The notes: generated by a model from the sequence alone, not told the origin. Shown: positions 44,219-53,002, counted from the first letter of the stretch. The stretch: DNA of 64,000 nucleotides from Hyphomicrobiales bacterium (GCA_900470195.1 UEIJ01000023.1:407296-471295); one strand, 5' to 3'. Made by a program: numbers and translations.

Positions 44219-45810
44219 ATCACGCTGCCCGGCTCGTACAGCAGATGCACGGCAATCAATTCCAGTTCAGGCGGTGACACGCGGCCAGAAGTGACGACGA
44301 CACCAGCAGAAAGCGCCTCGCCGTTTGCAGCAACAGACTGCCATTGGCTAAGATATTTCTTGCTCTCGGCCTGACCCCAGGTACTTTCACCCCAGATTGC
44401 GCCGCCCCAGACATTTCCGCTTGCATCGCCGTAGCTGATACCGGCATTCGGAATGTCAACCTGATAATCAGCGTTGGCAAACATGATAGGCTCGAACTTG
44501 TTATTCGAACGCATAACGCAACGGGCATGAACCGCGCTCTTGCTGGCCGGTGAACCCATGTTGTCAAAGCGAGGCAGAACCGCCGCTGCATACGGCAGGC
44601 CGCATTCAGAGCCGCCAGTTTCGCCCTGAATGACCTGCCCGTCACTCGTGCCAAAATATAGCTTGTCATCGAAGACAATAGCACAGCGGGCATCCCATCC
44701 AGTATAGCGACACCAAGCGCCGGTTTTGGCATTTGCCACCAGACTGAACTTTGTGCCGCCTGCGAATGAAGGCACCACGACAAGCAACAGGCTTTCGGTC
44801 GGCCAGACAATCGCGCTGAAGTCATATCCTGCAAAGGCGCGCGCAAATACAACATCGCGCCACAAGCTTTCAATAGGGAAGGTAATGGCGACGGATGCCA
44901 ACCCGGCCCGATCCTTCTGCATGATCTGGGAAACACTGACAATGCCGTCATCGGTGATGATTGCAATATCACCGCCCGTTTTGAAGAAAGCATTCTTGCC
45001 GAGCGGTCGGCCAATCACATAAGTGCCCACCTTGGACCAAGTGTCGACAGTATCCGGGTTCGTCCCTTGGAATACCGCAACTTCACCCATATCCGTGACG
45101 AACACGCACATGTCATCCATGCCGCTGCCGCTATCGGTTGACCATGTTCCGCCGAATAGAAGCGCGCCGCCCTTGGTGAAGGTGCTGCCCATGGGCAATT
45201 CCTTGGCAGCGCCGCCATAAGAGAGCGTCGGCAGATACCATGCCGACATGGTGCCGCCTTCAACAAAGAAAAGCCTGTTCTGGTAAGCCCAGACGGCTGA
45301 GAGACGATAGGTTTGCACACCGGTTATGCCGGGCGTCGAAGTGTCAATGATATCGGTCCAAGCGGTGCCGTCATAGCGCTTCATAGGATCAGAGCCATTC
45401 ACGGCAATGAGCGATGAACTACCGGCACTGTTCGAAAACATGACGCTGGACCATTTTCCGCTGGATAGACCAGACAGCACCGGGGAAAGCTCTGTCTCCG
45501 GGTCAGGCGGCGTTGTCACATCGAAAATGCCTGTTGGCGTTGCCGCAAACAGCTTCTTTGCCCCGCCAGTCTCATAGCTCATGAAAGTGCGAATATCTTC
45601 CGAACCTACATCGGCGCGCTTGGTGCTACCCCGGCGCATGCGAGCGCCTTGCGGCGTCGGAAACCAGTTATCCATGACCTCGGCACCCTCGCCCTGCGGC
45701 ACGGCCAAACTGTCATTCTGGATCAGGCCGCGACGTGGTGCGGGGAAAATCTTGGTTTGCGACACCTGCACGTCACTGGTAGGCGCCGAGCCGATACGGC
45801 TGAAAAGCAT
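44215..45810 (-). CDS. Tail hub / packaged-DNA stabilisation-like beta-propeller protein
   Basis: The 531-residue, beta-rich soluble protein has a start typical of short-tail accessory proteins (PRRGLIQNDSLAVPQGEGAEVMDNWFPTPQGARMRRGS). Repeated strands with Trp/Tyr/Gly (WAYQNRLFFVEGG, LLFGGTWST, GDIAIITDDGIVSVS) suggest a propeller. It lies between a gp4-like adaptor and the ejection genes, the place of P22 gp10 (tail hub). P22 gp10 family membership is inferred from context and length. Confidence 0.6.
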   Translation of the reverse strand: MLFSRIGSAPTSDVQVSQTKIFPAPRRGLIQNDSLAVPQGEGAEVMDNWFPTPQGARMRRGSTKRADVGSEDIRTFMSYETGGAKKLFAATPTGIFDVTTPPDPETELSPVLSGLSSGKWSSVMFSNSAGSSSLIAVNGSDPMKRYDGTAWTDIIDTSTPGITGVQTYRLSAVWAYQNRLFFVEGGTMSAWYLPTLSYGGAAKELPMGSTFTKGGALLFGGTWSTDSGSGMDDMCVFVTDMGEVAVFQGTNPDTVDTWSKVGTYVIGRPLGKNAFFKTGGDIAIITDDGIVSVSQIMQKDRAGLASVAITFPIESLWRDVVFARAFAGYDFSAIVWPTESLLLVVVPSFAGGTKFSLVANAKTGAWCRYTGWDARCAIVFDDKLYFGTSDGQVIQGETGGSECGLPYAAAVLPRFDNMGSPASKSAVHARCVMRSNNKFEPIMFANADYQVDIPNAGISYGDASGNVWGGAIWGESTWGQAESKKYLSQWQSVAANGEALSAGVVVTSGRVSPPELELIAVHLLYEPGSVI

Positions 45811-45819
45811 GGCCTATCC

Positions 45820-46539
45820 TCACGATGGCGGGATGAAATCAGGAACCGGAATATCAAATGGGCTGCGCATTGAGGGCGGTTCGCCAAAGCTGATAGAGCG
45901 AATGCCGCGCGCGTCATTGATCAGGCGGGACAAGCGGCCCTCATATTCATTGAGCCGGTCGGCATATGGCATGCCCTTTGCGCGCCGAAAGCGCCAGACC
46001 ACACCAAGGCGCACCAGATCGGCAGGAAACAGGCATTCCGCTTCCTCGACAAGCCAATCACTATTGTAGACGCCAGCCGCTACGTTCCAGTTTTTCGAGA
46101 CGTAAGAGACAATGACCCGCTGATTTGCTTCAAGCGGGCGATAAAAGCCGATCTTATAAGCCCCATCACTGCCCTGAATACGATAATAGCGATTGCCACC
46201 GGCAGAGCCTAACTGCTTCAGATGCGACCATGCACCATTGCTGGTGATGGGTATGCAGGCTCGGCGTGTCGTGGTCGGCTCATATACGGCCAGTTCATCA
46301 CGTGTAACACGCAGGAAGTCAGGCGGCAGATTGTAATCTTCGGCTCCAGTGCCGATGACAGGCAAGTCAATGGTAACCGGGTTCGGCCAGTCCAGACGCT
46401 GAAGTAATTCCTCAACCGTGTCGCTGAGATAATCCTTCATGTCCATGTATGACAGATCGGTGGCCGGAACCCATGCGCCCGGTGCTTTCAATTTGCACTC
46501 ACGCGCGGCCCGGTTCATGAGTTCCGACACCTTGACCAT
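45820..46539 (-). CDS. Head-tail adaptor protein (P22 gp4-like)
   Basis: The 239-residue protein starts with a helical bundle (VSELMNRAARECK, DMKDYLSDTVEELLQRLDW). A beta-rich part follows (YNLPPDFLRVTRDELAVYEPTTTRRA, YYRIQGSDGAYKIGFYRPLEANQRVIVSYVSKNW), then helices (EAECLFPADLVRLGVVWRFRRAKGMPYADRLNEYEGRL). The pattern fits the phage adaptor family that joins portal to tail. ATG 46539 was chosen over the longer frame because it overlaps the stop of the upstream gene (TAATG) with a GGGGG ribosome site. Confidence 0.65.
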   Translation of the reverse strand: MVKVSELMNRAARECKLKAPGAWVPATDLSYMDMKDYLSDTVEELLQRLDWPNPVTIDLPVIGTGAEDYNLPPDFLRVTRDELAVYEPTTTRRACIPITSNGAWSHLKQLGSAGGNRYYRIQGSDGAYKIGFYRPLEANQRVIVSYVSKNWNVAAGVYNSDWLVEEAECLFPADLVRLGVVWRFRRAKGMPYADRLNEYEGRLSRLINDARGIRSISFGEPPSMRSPFDIPVPDFIPPS

Positions 46540-46787
46540 TACTTGCCCCCGATCATTGCAAGCAGAGCGAAAAGACCGAGGGCAAAAGAGCCATACGCAA
46601 GCTTGATAGAGAACCGCCAATACTGGCGATCCTGCCCGACAAACTGCGATGCAGCGGCCAGAAAGGCAGCAATCAGAGCGACCGCCCGCGAAAAATCACC
46701 GCCATAAACGATGATCCCCACGAGAAAGACGGCAGCAAAAATGCTGGCGCTGAGTGCAAAACCAAGGAATTCAAGCCCTTTTTCCAT
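46539..46787 (-). CDS. Small phage membrane protein inside the tail module
   Basis: An 82-residue protein with two or three hydrophobic segments (FLGFALSASIFAAVFLVGIIVYG, VALIAAFLAAASQFVG, LAYGSFALGLFALLAMIGG) and few charges. It overlaps both neighbours by one base, so it is part of the late head/tail transcript rather than the lysis block. A second holin-like or envelope-acting protein is possible. Function unknown. Confidence 0.6.
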   Translation of the reverse strand: MEKGLEFLGFALSASIFAAVFLVGIIVYGGDFSRAVALIAAFLAAASQFVGQDRQYWRFSIKLAYGSFALGLFALLAMIGGK

Positions 46788-47416
46788 TAGGCCTTCTCCG
46801 TTTCCCCGGTTTCTTCCTGTTCGTCTTCGGGTTCGGCCTTGGCCTTACCGCGCTTCGGCTTGTTTGCTTCTTCGAGAAGCTCCATAGCGGCGGCAAGCTG
46901 TTCCTTCAGGGCGTCAATTTCGTCCTGTTGCTTGGCCATCTGGTCAGCAACAACAGTGCGGTCAGCCGCTTCAAGGAAAGCCTTGGCCTGCGTGACAAGA
47001 TCGCGAACATTCGGAAGGTGAACCTTGCCAATGACGCTATCGGTCAGAGTGGCCACATCTTCCACGGTTCGCAGCCCAACCCGGCGCAAGGCTTCCGCCT
47101 GTTCCGCTGTTACGCCGGGCCAGACTGCGAGCGGCGTACCGTCCAGCGGCATTTCGCGGCCCTCTTTCCAAGCCCTGTAGGCTGGTTCGATCATTTCCCA
47201 ACGGGCGCGCATAAAGCCGAGCTTCTTGCCGTCATCGTCATTGTCGATGGCTTCAGGCGGCATCATGTTGGCCACGCGGTCGGTGATGCGCGAAGTCATG
47301 ATTGCATGCACAGGGGCATACTCGACAAGCTCAATCTCGCGGTCATTCTTCTTGGTCTTCGGGTTGAAAAGATATTCAGTCTTGAACCCGATAACCCGGA
47401 TCGTCGGAGCGTCCAT
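46787..47416 (-). CDS. Phage structural-module protein of unknown function
   Basis: A 209-residue soluble acidic protein. The N-terminal half (VIGFKTEYLFNPKTKKNDREIELVEYAPVHAIMTSRITDRVANMM) is beta and helix mixed. The middle has a helix-hairpin-helix-like piece (VWPGVTAEQAEALRRVGLRTVEDVATLTD) and the C-terminus a coiled coil with a basic/acidic tail (DEIDALKEQLAAAMELLEEANKPKRGKAKAEPEDEQEE). Similar proteins sit beside the capsid gene in P22-like prophages; no assigned job. A GC hairpin lies just upstream. Confidence 0.6.
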   Translation of the reverse strand: MDAPTIRVIGFKTEYLFNPKTKKNDREIELVEYAPVHAIMTSRITDRVANMMPPEAIDNDDDGKKLGFMRARWEMIEPAYRAWKEGREMPLDGTPLAVWPGVTAEQAEALRRVGLRTVEDVATLTDSVIGKVHLPNVRDLVTQAKAFLEAADRTVVADQMAKQQDEIDALKEQLAAAMELLEEANKPKRGKAKAEPEDEQEETGETEKA

Positions 47417-47448
47417 TTCTCTATTCCTCTATCGTTGGAAGGCAGAGA

Positions 47449-47466
47449 GCGGGGCCGAAACCCCGC
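47449..47466 (-). terminator. GC hairpin between head genes (possible attenuator)
   Basis: GCGGGG and CCCCGC around a 6-base loop, without a T-run. It could lower expression after the highly used capsid genes or act in RNA processing. Confidence 0.3.
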
Positions 47467-47473
47467 CCGTTCG

Positions 47474-47740
47474 TCAGATCGCGGTTTTCTTGAACCAAGC
47501 TTCATCACCGTTCGCGAGTGCGAAGGCGGGAGAAGTCCAAGCGCCATCACCGCCAGCCATGGTCATGGCGGGTTCGGTCAGCACTGACACCGTGGAGGCG
47601 GCAATTGCTGCCGACGCCTTGGCGTAAATGTAGACGTGACCGTCATCAGCAGTGAAAGTCGTTCCGAGCTTCACCTTGCTGGCCTGATCGTTCTTTTCGC
47701 CGGGCTTCATGCCGACAAAGGGAGTGATTGGATAAGGCAT
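47474..47740 (-). CDS. Small head-module protein (possible capsid decoration)
   Basis: An 88-residue protein rich in beta-strands and small residues (VKLGTTFTADDGHVYIYAKASAAIAASTVSVLTEPAM; AWTSPAFALANGDEAWFKKTAI). It follows the major capsid gene after 12 bases. Size, beta pattern and location suit a capsid-stabilising or decoration protein, but no family is recognised with confidence. Confidence 0.6.
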   Translation of the reverse strand: MPYPITPFVGMKPGEKNDQASKVKLGTTFTADDGHVYIYAKASAAIAASTVSVLTEPAMTMAGGDGAWTSPAFALANGDEAWFKKTAI

Positions 47741-47752
47741 CAGATTTTCTCC

Positions 47753-48721
47753 TTACGCCTGATCGATGAGGACGCCCTGAAGCGACCGGTTCGTGCACAC
47801 CATGTTGCCCATCCAGTAGATTGGCACCACAACGGCATCCTGATTGGTCGGGCGCTTTTCATCGTCCGGCGTCCACTGCGCTTCCTTGTGCTGCACGACA
47901 TAGAGATAATCCGTGTTCAGGAAGTATCCCTTCTCGGCATTGGTCGCGAAGTTGGTGTTGTCATCAAAGATCACATCAGCCGTCTTGTACTTCAGGCCGA
48001 CAAAGCCAGCCTTCGCCAGATCGGCATCCATGTAACGCTGAAGCTGCTGCTCGCCGCTCTCGTAGACCGAATAGAAATCGTGAGAGAGGACAATCAAATC
48101 AGGCTTGTCAGCACCGCGATTAAGCGGAAGCCAGAGCTTGTTGAATTCGCCCTTCAGCGTCTGCGGGGTGTAGGCGTCAGTGCCGGTGATTTCACGGAAC
48201 TTGTTGCGCCAGAAAGTCCAAGTAGCACTGTCGATGCCACCCACCACGCCCTGACCGTTGATCTGGATGATCTGGGCCAAGCCGCCAATCTGGTTGAGCA
48301 ACGAACCGTCCGAATAGATATCGGTCGAAAACCCGTTTGCTGCCGTCTTCAGCGCATTGTCCTTGCGCGCCTTGACAAGATTGATCATGCGCTCTTTCGA
48401 ACCCATGTTCATGCGGATTTCACGGCCCGACGCGGTGACATGAAGCGCGACCTGCTGGAAGTCATACTTCACGGTGGTCAGCACGTCAGACGCATTCGTA
48501 TTGAGGCCGTCATAGCCGGAATAGCGCTGATAGGTGCCGTTTTCCGCATATTCGAGCGGGCGAGCGATTTCATAACCGCCGCTTTCGGTGAGAATTTTCC
48601 CCTTCTTCTTCAGAATATTCGAAAGGGCATTGTGCTTGCTCACGTTGTCGGTGACCTTCGTGGACCAGTTGCGATCCGTAGTCGTCACCATTTCCGTGAA
48701 TACCTGTGAGGGAGTAGCCAT
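47753..48721 (-). CDS. Major capsid protein
   Basis: The 322-residue protein fits a major head protein of the HK97 fold: a helical N-terminus (SQVFTEMVTTTDRNWSTKVTDNVSKHNALSNILKKKG), a beta core, and a C-terminal strand set (VVVPIYWMGNMVCTNRSLQGVLI). AGGAAAAG precedes ATG 48721. It lies directly after the scaffold gene, as expected for procapsid assembly. Function is well supported by order and sequence style, though the family name is uncertain. Confidence 0.82.
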   Translation of the reverse strand: MATPSQVFTEMVTTTDRNWSTKVTDNVSKHNALSNILKKKGKILTESGGYEIARPLEYAENGTYQRYSGYDGLNTNASDVLTTVKYDFQQVALHVTASGREIRMNMGSKERMINLVKARKDNALKTAANGFSTDIYSDGSLLNQIGGLAQIIQINGQGVVGGIDSATWTFWRNKFREITGTDAYTPQTLKGEFNKLWLPLNRGADKPDLIVLSHDFYSVYESGEQQLQRYMDADLAKAGFVGLKYKTADVIFDDNTNFATNAEKGYFLNTDYLYVVQHKEAQWTPDDEKRPTNQDAVVVPIYWMGNMVCTNRSLQGVLIDQA

Positions 48722-48733
48722 CTACTTTTCCTG

Positions 48734-49846
48734 TTAGCTATTCATCGCGCGGTCATACGCATCGGCCATGGCTTCTTCTTCGCTCCTTGGCTTATCGCGA
48801 CCGTTCGAATTTGATTTCACGTTGATGGATGCGGCTTTCCGCGCTGCCTCGGTCCGCTTCGGGTCCGACTTGGCTACCGTCGCTCTGGCTGCTGCCTCGG
48901 CTTCGGATGCTCGTATCTTTTCCCTGACTTCCGGTATTGCGTTGACTGCCATGTCATATGCGGCCTCAAGTACGTCCGGCAGGGACGAACCCGGCTTGGT
49001 CTTCAATGCAACGTCTATGAACGCTGGAAGACTGGCCTCGACTTCAGCATAGTGCGGCTTGCTCTTGGCAAAATCGCCTATGATCCTCTCGGCGTCCTTC
49101 TTCGCCATCGTGGCATTGATATGCTTGTCTATTGCTGCCGGATCGCCAAGGGATTGAAGCTGGCCCTTCAGGCTCGCTATCTCTCTCTGCAACCCATGCA
49201 CCAATTGCTGATCCCCGGTCGGCTGCTGGCCCGTCAAAGCCTGCGCCACTCCACCAAGGACACCATATGTCTGTGCGATCTGTAGGATTGTGCCCACCGG
49301 ATCGCGATTGAGGTTGACCTGTACGGCACCAAGCTCAAGCGCACCCTGCGCAAGCTGTTCCGGGGTCATGCCGTCGAACAGTTCCGGCATCTGCTGCCGG
49401 GCGGTGGCCAGACGATCAATCACAGGCTTGTTTTCACCCATGAACCGGCCATACTCGCCAAACTTCCGATCAATTTCCGCTTGATGGGTGGCAATGGCCT
49501 TCTGTGCTTCTGGCGTCAGGTTGGCCCACTGATCCTTGATAGCCTGCGGCATATGTGCAGGGGCCGAAGTAAATTGCTCGGCTGTCGAACCCGGCTGCTC
49601 AACCTCGGCCCCCTCATCGCCTTCCAGCGAAGCTTGACCTTCTTCCCCACCTTCACCGGGCTTGGCTTTGAACTTGCCGTCCTCGCCGCGATCCTGAATG
49701 CCTTCAGCAGACAGGCGGTCGAAGATAGCGCCCATGGCGTCATCTTCTGATTGCTCGCCGCCTTCGCCGCCAATATTGGCCTGCTCGACCGGTGGCGATG
49801 CGCTCTCGATCTGGGGGGATGAAATTTGTGCGTTTTCGACAGTCAT
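48734..49846 (-). CDS. Scaffolding protein
   Basis: The 370-residue acidic protein has a long disordered N-terminus (GGEGGEQSEDDAMG, GEGGEEGQASLEGDEGAEVEQ), a helical middle (AQALTGQQPTGDQQLVHGLQREIASLKGQLQSLGD) and a basic C-terminal helix (SEAEAAARATVAKSDPKRTEAARKAASI) that would bind the capsid. This is scaffold architecture as in P22 gp8-type proteins. The start overlaps the stop of the 96-residue gene (ATGA), and it precedes the capsid gene. Confidence 0.8.
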   Translation of the reverse strand: MTVENAQISSPQIESASPPVEQANIGGEGGEQSEDDAMGAIFDRLSAEGIQDRGEDGKFKAKPGEGGEEGQASLEGDEGAEVEQPGSTAEQFTSAPAHMPQAIKDQWANLTPEAQKAIATHQAEIDRKFGEYGRFMGENKPVIDRLATARQQMPELFDGMTPEQLAQGALELGAVQVNLNRDPVGTILQIAQTYGVLGGVAQALTGQQPTGDQQLVHGLQREIASLKGQLQSLGDPAAIDKHINATMAKKDAERIIGDFAKSKPHYAEVEASLPAFIDVALKTKPGSSLPDVLEAAYDMAVNAIPEVREKIRASEAEAAARATVAKSDPKRTEAARKAASINVKSNSNGRDKPRSEEEAMADAYDRAMNS

Positions 49847-50133
49847 AGGAATTCCTCTGAAACCTTCAGTCCGCGTTTCTCGGCAAAGGCCTTGTTTCTG
49901 ATCTTTCCTTTTGTCGGAGACAGTGACGGCTCATATTCCACGCAGTTGTTGCGCTTCAGGTCTTCGCGGCGCGAGGAACGCGAAGTGATGGGCTTGCCGT
50001 CGATGGGGGAGCGATATTCTGGGATGTCCGAAATGACGGTCGGCATACAAACCTGACCAGCAAAGGGCTTATGCATAGCCTCACCGGTCTGCTTGTCTAC
50101 AAATGCACCATTTCGCCAGACATACGCGCCCAA
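49843..50133 (-). CDS. Small head-module protein with TTG start
   Basis: The 96-residue product begins at TTG 50133 preceded by AAAGGAGG five bases upstream, one of the best ribosome sites in the prophage; frames extending upstream to 50232 would run through the 21-bp motif. The protein (GAYVWRNGAFVDKQTGEAMHKPF, PEYRSPIDGKPITSRSSRREDLKRNNCVEYEP) resembles the small basic proteins often encoded before phage scaffold genes, with the RSSRREDLKRNNCVEYEP block most conserved-looking. Function unknown. First gene of the block headed by copy D of the motif. Confidence 0.7.
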   Translation of the reverse strand: MGAYVWRNGAFVDKQTGEAMHKPFAGQVCMPTVISDIPEYRSPIDGKPITSRSSRREDLKRNNCVEYEPSLSPTKGKIRNKAFAEKRGLKVSEEFL

Positions 50134-50175
50134 AACTGCCTCCTTTAAAGACAGCCTCAGCCTCGGATTATTCGT

Positions 50176-50196
50176 GCGAAAGAAAGAGGGATTTGA
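50176..50196 (-). promoter_or_regulatory. 21-bp phage motif, copy D (upstream of head operon)
   Basis: GCGAAAGAAAGAGGG followed by ATTTGA; 42 bases upstream of the TTG start of the 96-residue gene, in the gap after Gp49. Position 21 is A here and C in the other copies. Confidence 0.6.
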
Positions 50197-50231
50197 GGGG
50201 CTTGAATGGAAGCGCGCCCCTCTGGCGCTCA

Positions 50232-50552
50232 TTAGCTGGCGATCTGGGTTCGCCCTGCAAGACGGTCACGCAGGCTGTAACCTTCGAATGCCCAGATTTT
50301 GTTGCGGGCATTGTCGAACGCAATCTTGCGACCAATCTCAGCGTCAAAATTCTCCGGTGATGCCGCCGCGCTCTCGCCGGTCACGTTGAACCCATTCTGA
50401 AGGGTCAAAGCGCAGACCGTAAGCGTGGTGCCGGGGAATACATGGTAATCGACAGATTTAATCTGGCGGTCGATATGATCAGGCGTCAGGCGCGGTGCAT
50501 TAAGTCCCTTGCTCTGAATTTCCTGTTCGATTGCTTGTTCGTCCTTACTCAT
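50232..50552 (-). CDS. Gp49-like family phage protein
   Basis: A 106-residue protein matching the Phage Gp49/66 family in its core: TLTVCALTLQNGFNVTGESAAASPENFDAEIGRKIAFDNARNKIWAFEGYSLRDRL. AGGAAG lies upstream of ATG 50552. The family is common in tailed phages near head genes or among early genes; its function is not established. Follows the portal gene and precedes copy D of the motif, so it closes the portal block. Confidence 0.8.
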   Translation of the reverse strand: MSKDEQAIEQEIQSKGLNAPRLTPDHIDRQIKSVDYHVFPGTTLTVCALTLQNGFNVTGESAAASPENFDAEIGRKIAFDNARNKIWAFEGYSLRDRLAGRTQIAS

Positions 50553-50623
50553 CGTTCTTCCTCTATGGGGATGGCTGACGATGACAGATTGACAAACAGC
50601 AGGCGAAACATTGCGGGCGTTGT

Positions 50624-52681
50624 CTATGCGCCAACCAGAACCGGCCTGCCTTGCTGTGCCTCAAGGGAAAGTTCAGCGGCCCGGAATTCTCCATCGCGCT
50701 GGCTTTCCTGCGACTTTAACCCAAGTTCCTGCTGTTTAAGCTGCAACTCGGCATGCTTGATTTGCAGTTCGGCGGTTTTGATTTCGAATTCCTTCTGCGC
50801 AGACTGGAAATCAAGTTCCAGCTTCTTGGCCTCAAGCTCAAGCTTCTGCTGCATCGCCTGCTGCGCCGGATCAGGCTTATCTTGCTTCGCCGCATCCTTA
50901 GCACTCTGCGACATGCGTTCAATGGCGTCTTCAGCCTGCTTCCCAAGGTGGAAGGCACGCGCGAACGATGCATAGATTTCTGACATGGGTTCGGCCATTT
51001 CCGGGGCCTGACCGATGACAGGGGCCATGACATTGAAGAATTGAGCCGTGCCTTGCAGGAATTCAGACATTTCACCCTTGATACGGCTCATATCGGCCTT
51101 GACCGTGCTATCGCTCTCCACATCAACGCGATACGACGACGAAACCGGCTGGCTCATAAGCTGCATGATATCCGGGGTAATCTCGATACCGGTCATTTCC
51201 TGCAACGTTTCCGGTGAAAACTTGGTGATGATGATATCTGCCATCATGCCGAAGATATCGCGCACAAGGCGTTCAATCATTCGCTGCATCTTCTGAATGC
51301 GAAGCGATCCCCATTGCGTCTTGATCTGCTGCGCACCAAGGGTTTCGTTGGCGTTCGATGCACCACGCACGATATCGGAAATACCAGTAATTTCGTAAAT
51401 AGCGGCCTTAATCTCACCGCGCTGCTGGTAAAGCTGCTGAAGAACGGCAATCGCCTGCTGGATCGGCCACCAAACAATTGCCTTTTCGAGACCGCCAGTC
51501 TGTGCCAACTGCTCGACATTTTCGATTGCAATCAGTTCGTTATCGCCAGCCTCCGACAGCCGTTTGATATCCGACGCGTCACCGATTACACCGCCGCGAA
51601 CCTTCAGGCCCTTCATGATGGCATTGATACGCTTCGTGCAAAGGTCCAGTTCGTCGGCCAGTTTCTTGTAGACCGTGAACGGGCAAACAGGCGTCATGTT
51701 GCCGGTGAGAGTGATAGGCTGGACAATCTCAGGCGTTGGGAAGAAGCCGGGCAATCCAAGCGGGTCTTCGCTGATCTTCTGCACACGACCGCTGTTCGCG
51801 TCGATAAACCAGACCTGTTTCGTGCGCTTGTCCCAGATTTCCCAAACCTGAATATCGTCTTCGTCATCATCTGCGCTATCAGTCGGCTGCGCCTGCGACG
51901 AATACAAATCAGCATCGCGGAAGTCTTCAAGGTCCTCGCGTGGCATGCAATGACGGAAGGCAACCCACGGCACGTCCTTCCATCGCTTGGCCTTGCCCAT
52001 GCGGAAATCACGCCATGACCATGCCTGAAAATCGATAGTTTCGCCGGTGGCCTTGTCTTCCGTGACCGGTTCGCCATCCTCATCCACTGCGGGCTGTCCG
52101 TCTTCTCCGGCGACAGGGTGCGGAATGAATGTGGCTTCGAACGCCAGACGTATGACACCGCGACCACCCAGAAAGCTGTCCTGAGAAACGCTCTCAACTT
52201 CCTTATCAAGTCGGTTGTCATCAATCAGGACGGTAATAGACCGCTCAATCATCGTGCCGAAGTCTTTTGCAGCCTGATCGGATGCAAGCTTGGCCTGCCA
52301 CTTCTGCATTGCGGCCTTGAATTGCTCCATGGCCTGCGGGTCTGGCTGCGCTGGCTGACCTTCCGGCCCCGGCTGCTGTTGTGGTGGCTGCGGCGGCTCG
52401 CCTATCGCAAGCGTGAAGCGGCGGCGCACGTCCGGCACCGGCGTGGAATTGTAAATCGCTGGAACAATCGTTTCTACATTCGAATGCAGAATGTTGAAAT
52501 CGTACAGCTTGCCGTGCCGGGCCTTCGGATCGCAAGCATAGGTCTTTTCCGCCGCCTCGGCATCCTTGCGCCAGTCATCCTCACGGCTTTCCGCTGCCTT
52601 GATACGCTCAAGCCATTTATTGCCCTTTTCGAGCAACTGTTCACCGGTCAATTCAGGATGTGCAGTCGGGTTCTGTTCCAT
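50624..52681 (-). CDS. Portal protein (P22-like)
   Basis: A 685-residue portal, the dodecameric ring at one capsid vertex through which DNA is pumped. Family-like blocks: NILHSNVETIVPAIYNSTPVPDVRRRF, SFLGGRGVIRLAFEATFIPHP, ISGISDIVRGASNANETLGAQQIKTQWGSLRIQKMQRMIERLVRD and a long helical C-terminal barrel rich in Gln/Glu (LQIKHAELQLKQQELGLKSQESQ). Length agrees with P22 gp1-type portals. Only a weak ribosome site precedes ATG 52681. Copy E of the motif lies 23 bases upstream. Confidence 0.88.
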   Translation of the reverse strand: MEQNPTAHPELTGEQLLEKGNKWLERIKAAESREDDWRKDAEAAEKTYACDPKARHGKLYDFNILHSNVETIVPAIYNSTPVPDVRRRFTLAIGEPPQPPQQQPGPEGQPAQPDPQAMEQFKAAMQKWQAKLASDQAAKDFGTMIERSITVLIDDNRLDKEVESVSQDSFLGGRGVIRLAFEATFIPHPVAGEDGQPAVDEDGEPVTEDKATGETIDFQAWSWRDFRMGKAKRWKDVPWVAFRHCMPREDLEDFRDADLYSSQAQPTDSADDDEDDIQVWEIWDKRTKQVWFIDANSGRVQKISEDPLGLPGFFPTPEIVQPITLTGNMTPVCPFTVYKKLADELDLCTKRINAIMKGLKVRGGVIGDASDIKRLSEAGDNELIAIENVEQLAQTGGLEKAIVWWPIQQAIAVLQQLYQQRGEIKAAIYEITGISDIVRGASNANETLGAQQIKTQWGSLRIQKMQRMIERLVRDIFGMMADIIITKFSPETLQEMTGIEITPDIMQLMSQPVSSSYRVDVESDSTVKADMSRIKGEMSEFLQGTAQFFNVMAPVIGQAPEMAEPMSEIYASFARAFHLGKQAEDAIERMSQSAKDAAKQDKPDPAQQAMQQKLELEAKKLELDFQSAQKEFEIKTAELQIKHAELQLKQQELGLKSQESQRDGEFRAAELSLEAQQGRPVLVGA

Positions 52682-52704
52682 GCTCGCAGGCTATGAATTA
52701 CACC

Positions 52705-52725
52705 GCGAAAGAGAGAGGGATTTGC
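52705..52725 (-). promoter_or_regulatory. 21-bp phage motif, copy E (upstream of portal)
   Basis: GCGAAAGAGAGAGGG followed by ATTTGC; the closest copy to a start codon, 23 bases upstream of the portal ATG. It lies in the gap between portal and the plus-strand 70-residue gene. Confidence 0.6.
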
Positions 52726-52777
52726 AACTGGAACGACTTGAACTATGGATACATCTTCTTTTCAGAAGGAGGATAGC

Positions 52778-52990
52778 ATGTTGATTTGGTTGACGCAGTG
52801 GGATTCGGACGCTTCAGCAGAAAAGAGCTATGTTTTGGTCAACACTAACCAAATAGCAAAAGCAACGCACAACCCGCAACGGACACGCATTACCTTTTCC
52901 GGTGGTAATGAAATCTATGTCGTAGAGTCATTACAAGAAATTCAGGAACTGGAAATGAAGGCGATCAAAGGTGAGATAGTTCGGGTCTGA
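52778..52990 (+). CDS. Small plus-strand prophage gene between portal and terminase
   Basis: A 70-residue protein starting at ATG 52778 after a strong AGAAGGAGG site. It is a compact beta-rich protein (LIWLTQWDSDASAEKSYVLVNTNQIAKATHNPQRTRITFSGGNEIYVVESLQEIQELEMK) with an FlbD-like pattern (strand, NxxxIxx, strand, nG, strand, helix). This is a loose resemblance, not an assignment. It is inserted against the direction of all neighbours at a transcription-unit boundary, like an accessory gene (moron). Own promoter not identified. Confidence 0.65.
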   Translation: MLIWLTQWDSDASAEKSYVLVNTNQIAKATHNPQRTRITFSGGNEIYVVESLQEIQELEMKAIKGEIVRV

Positions 52991-53002
52991 TACCTGAATA
53001 GT

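Noticed and set aside
35818..52725. Calling the 21-bp motif a T7-type RNA polymerase promoter
   Set aside because: It lacks the GGGAGA start in the leftward direction and no single-subunit polymerase gene is visible; only a generic regulatory role is supported.
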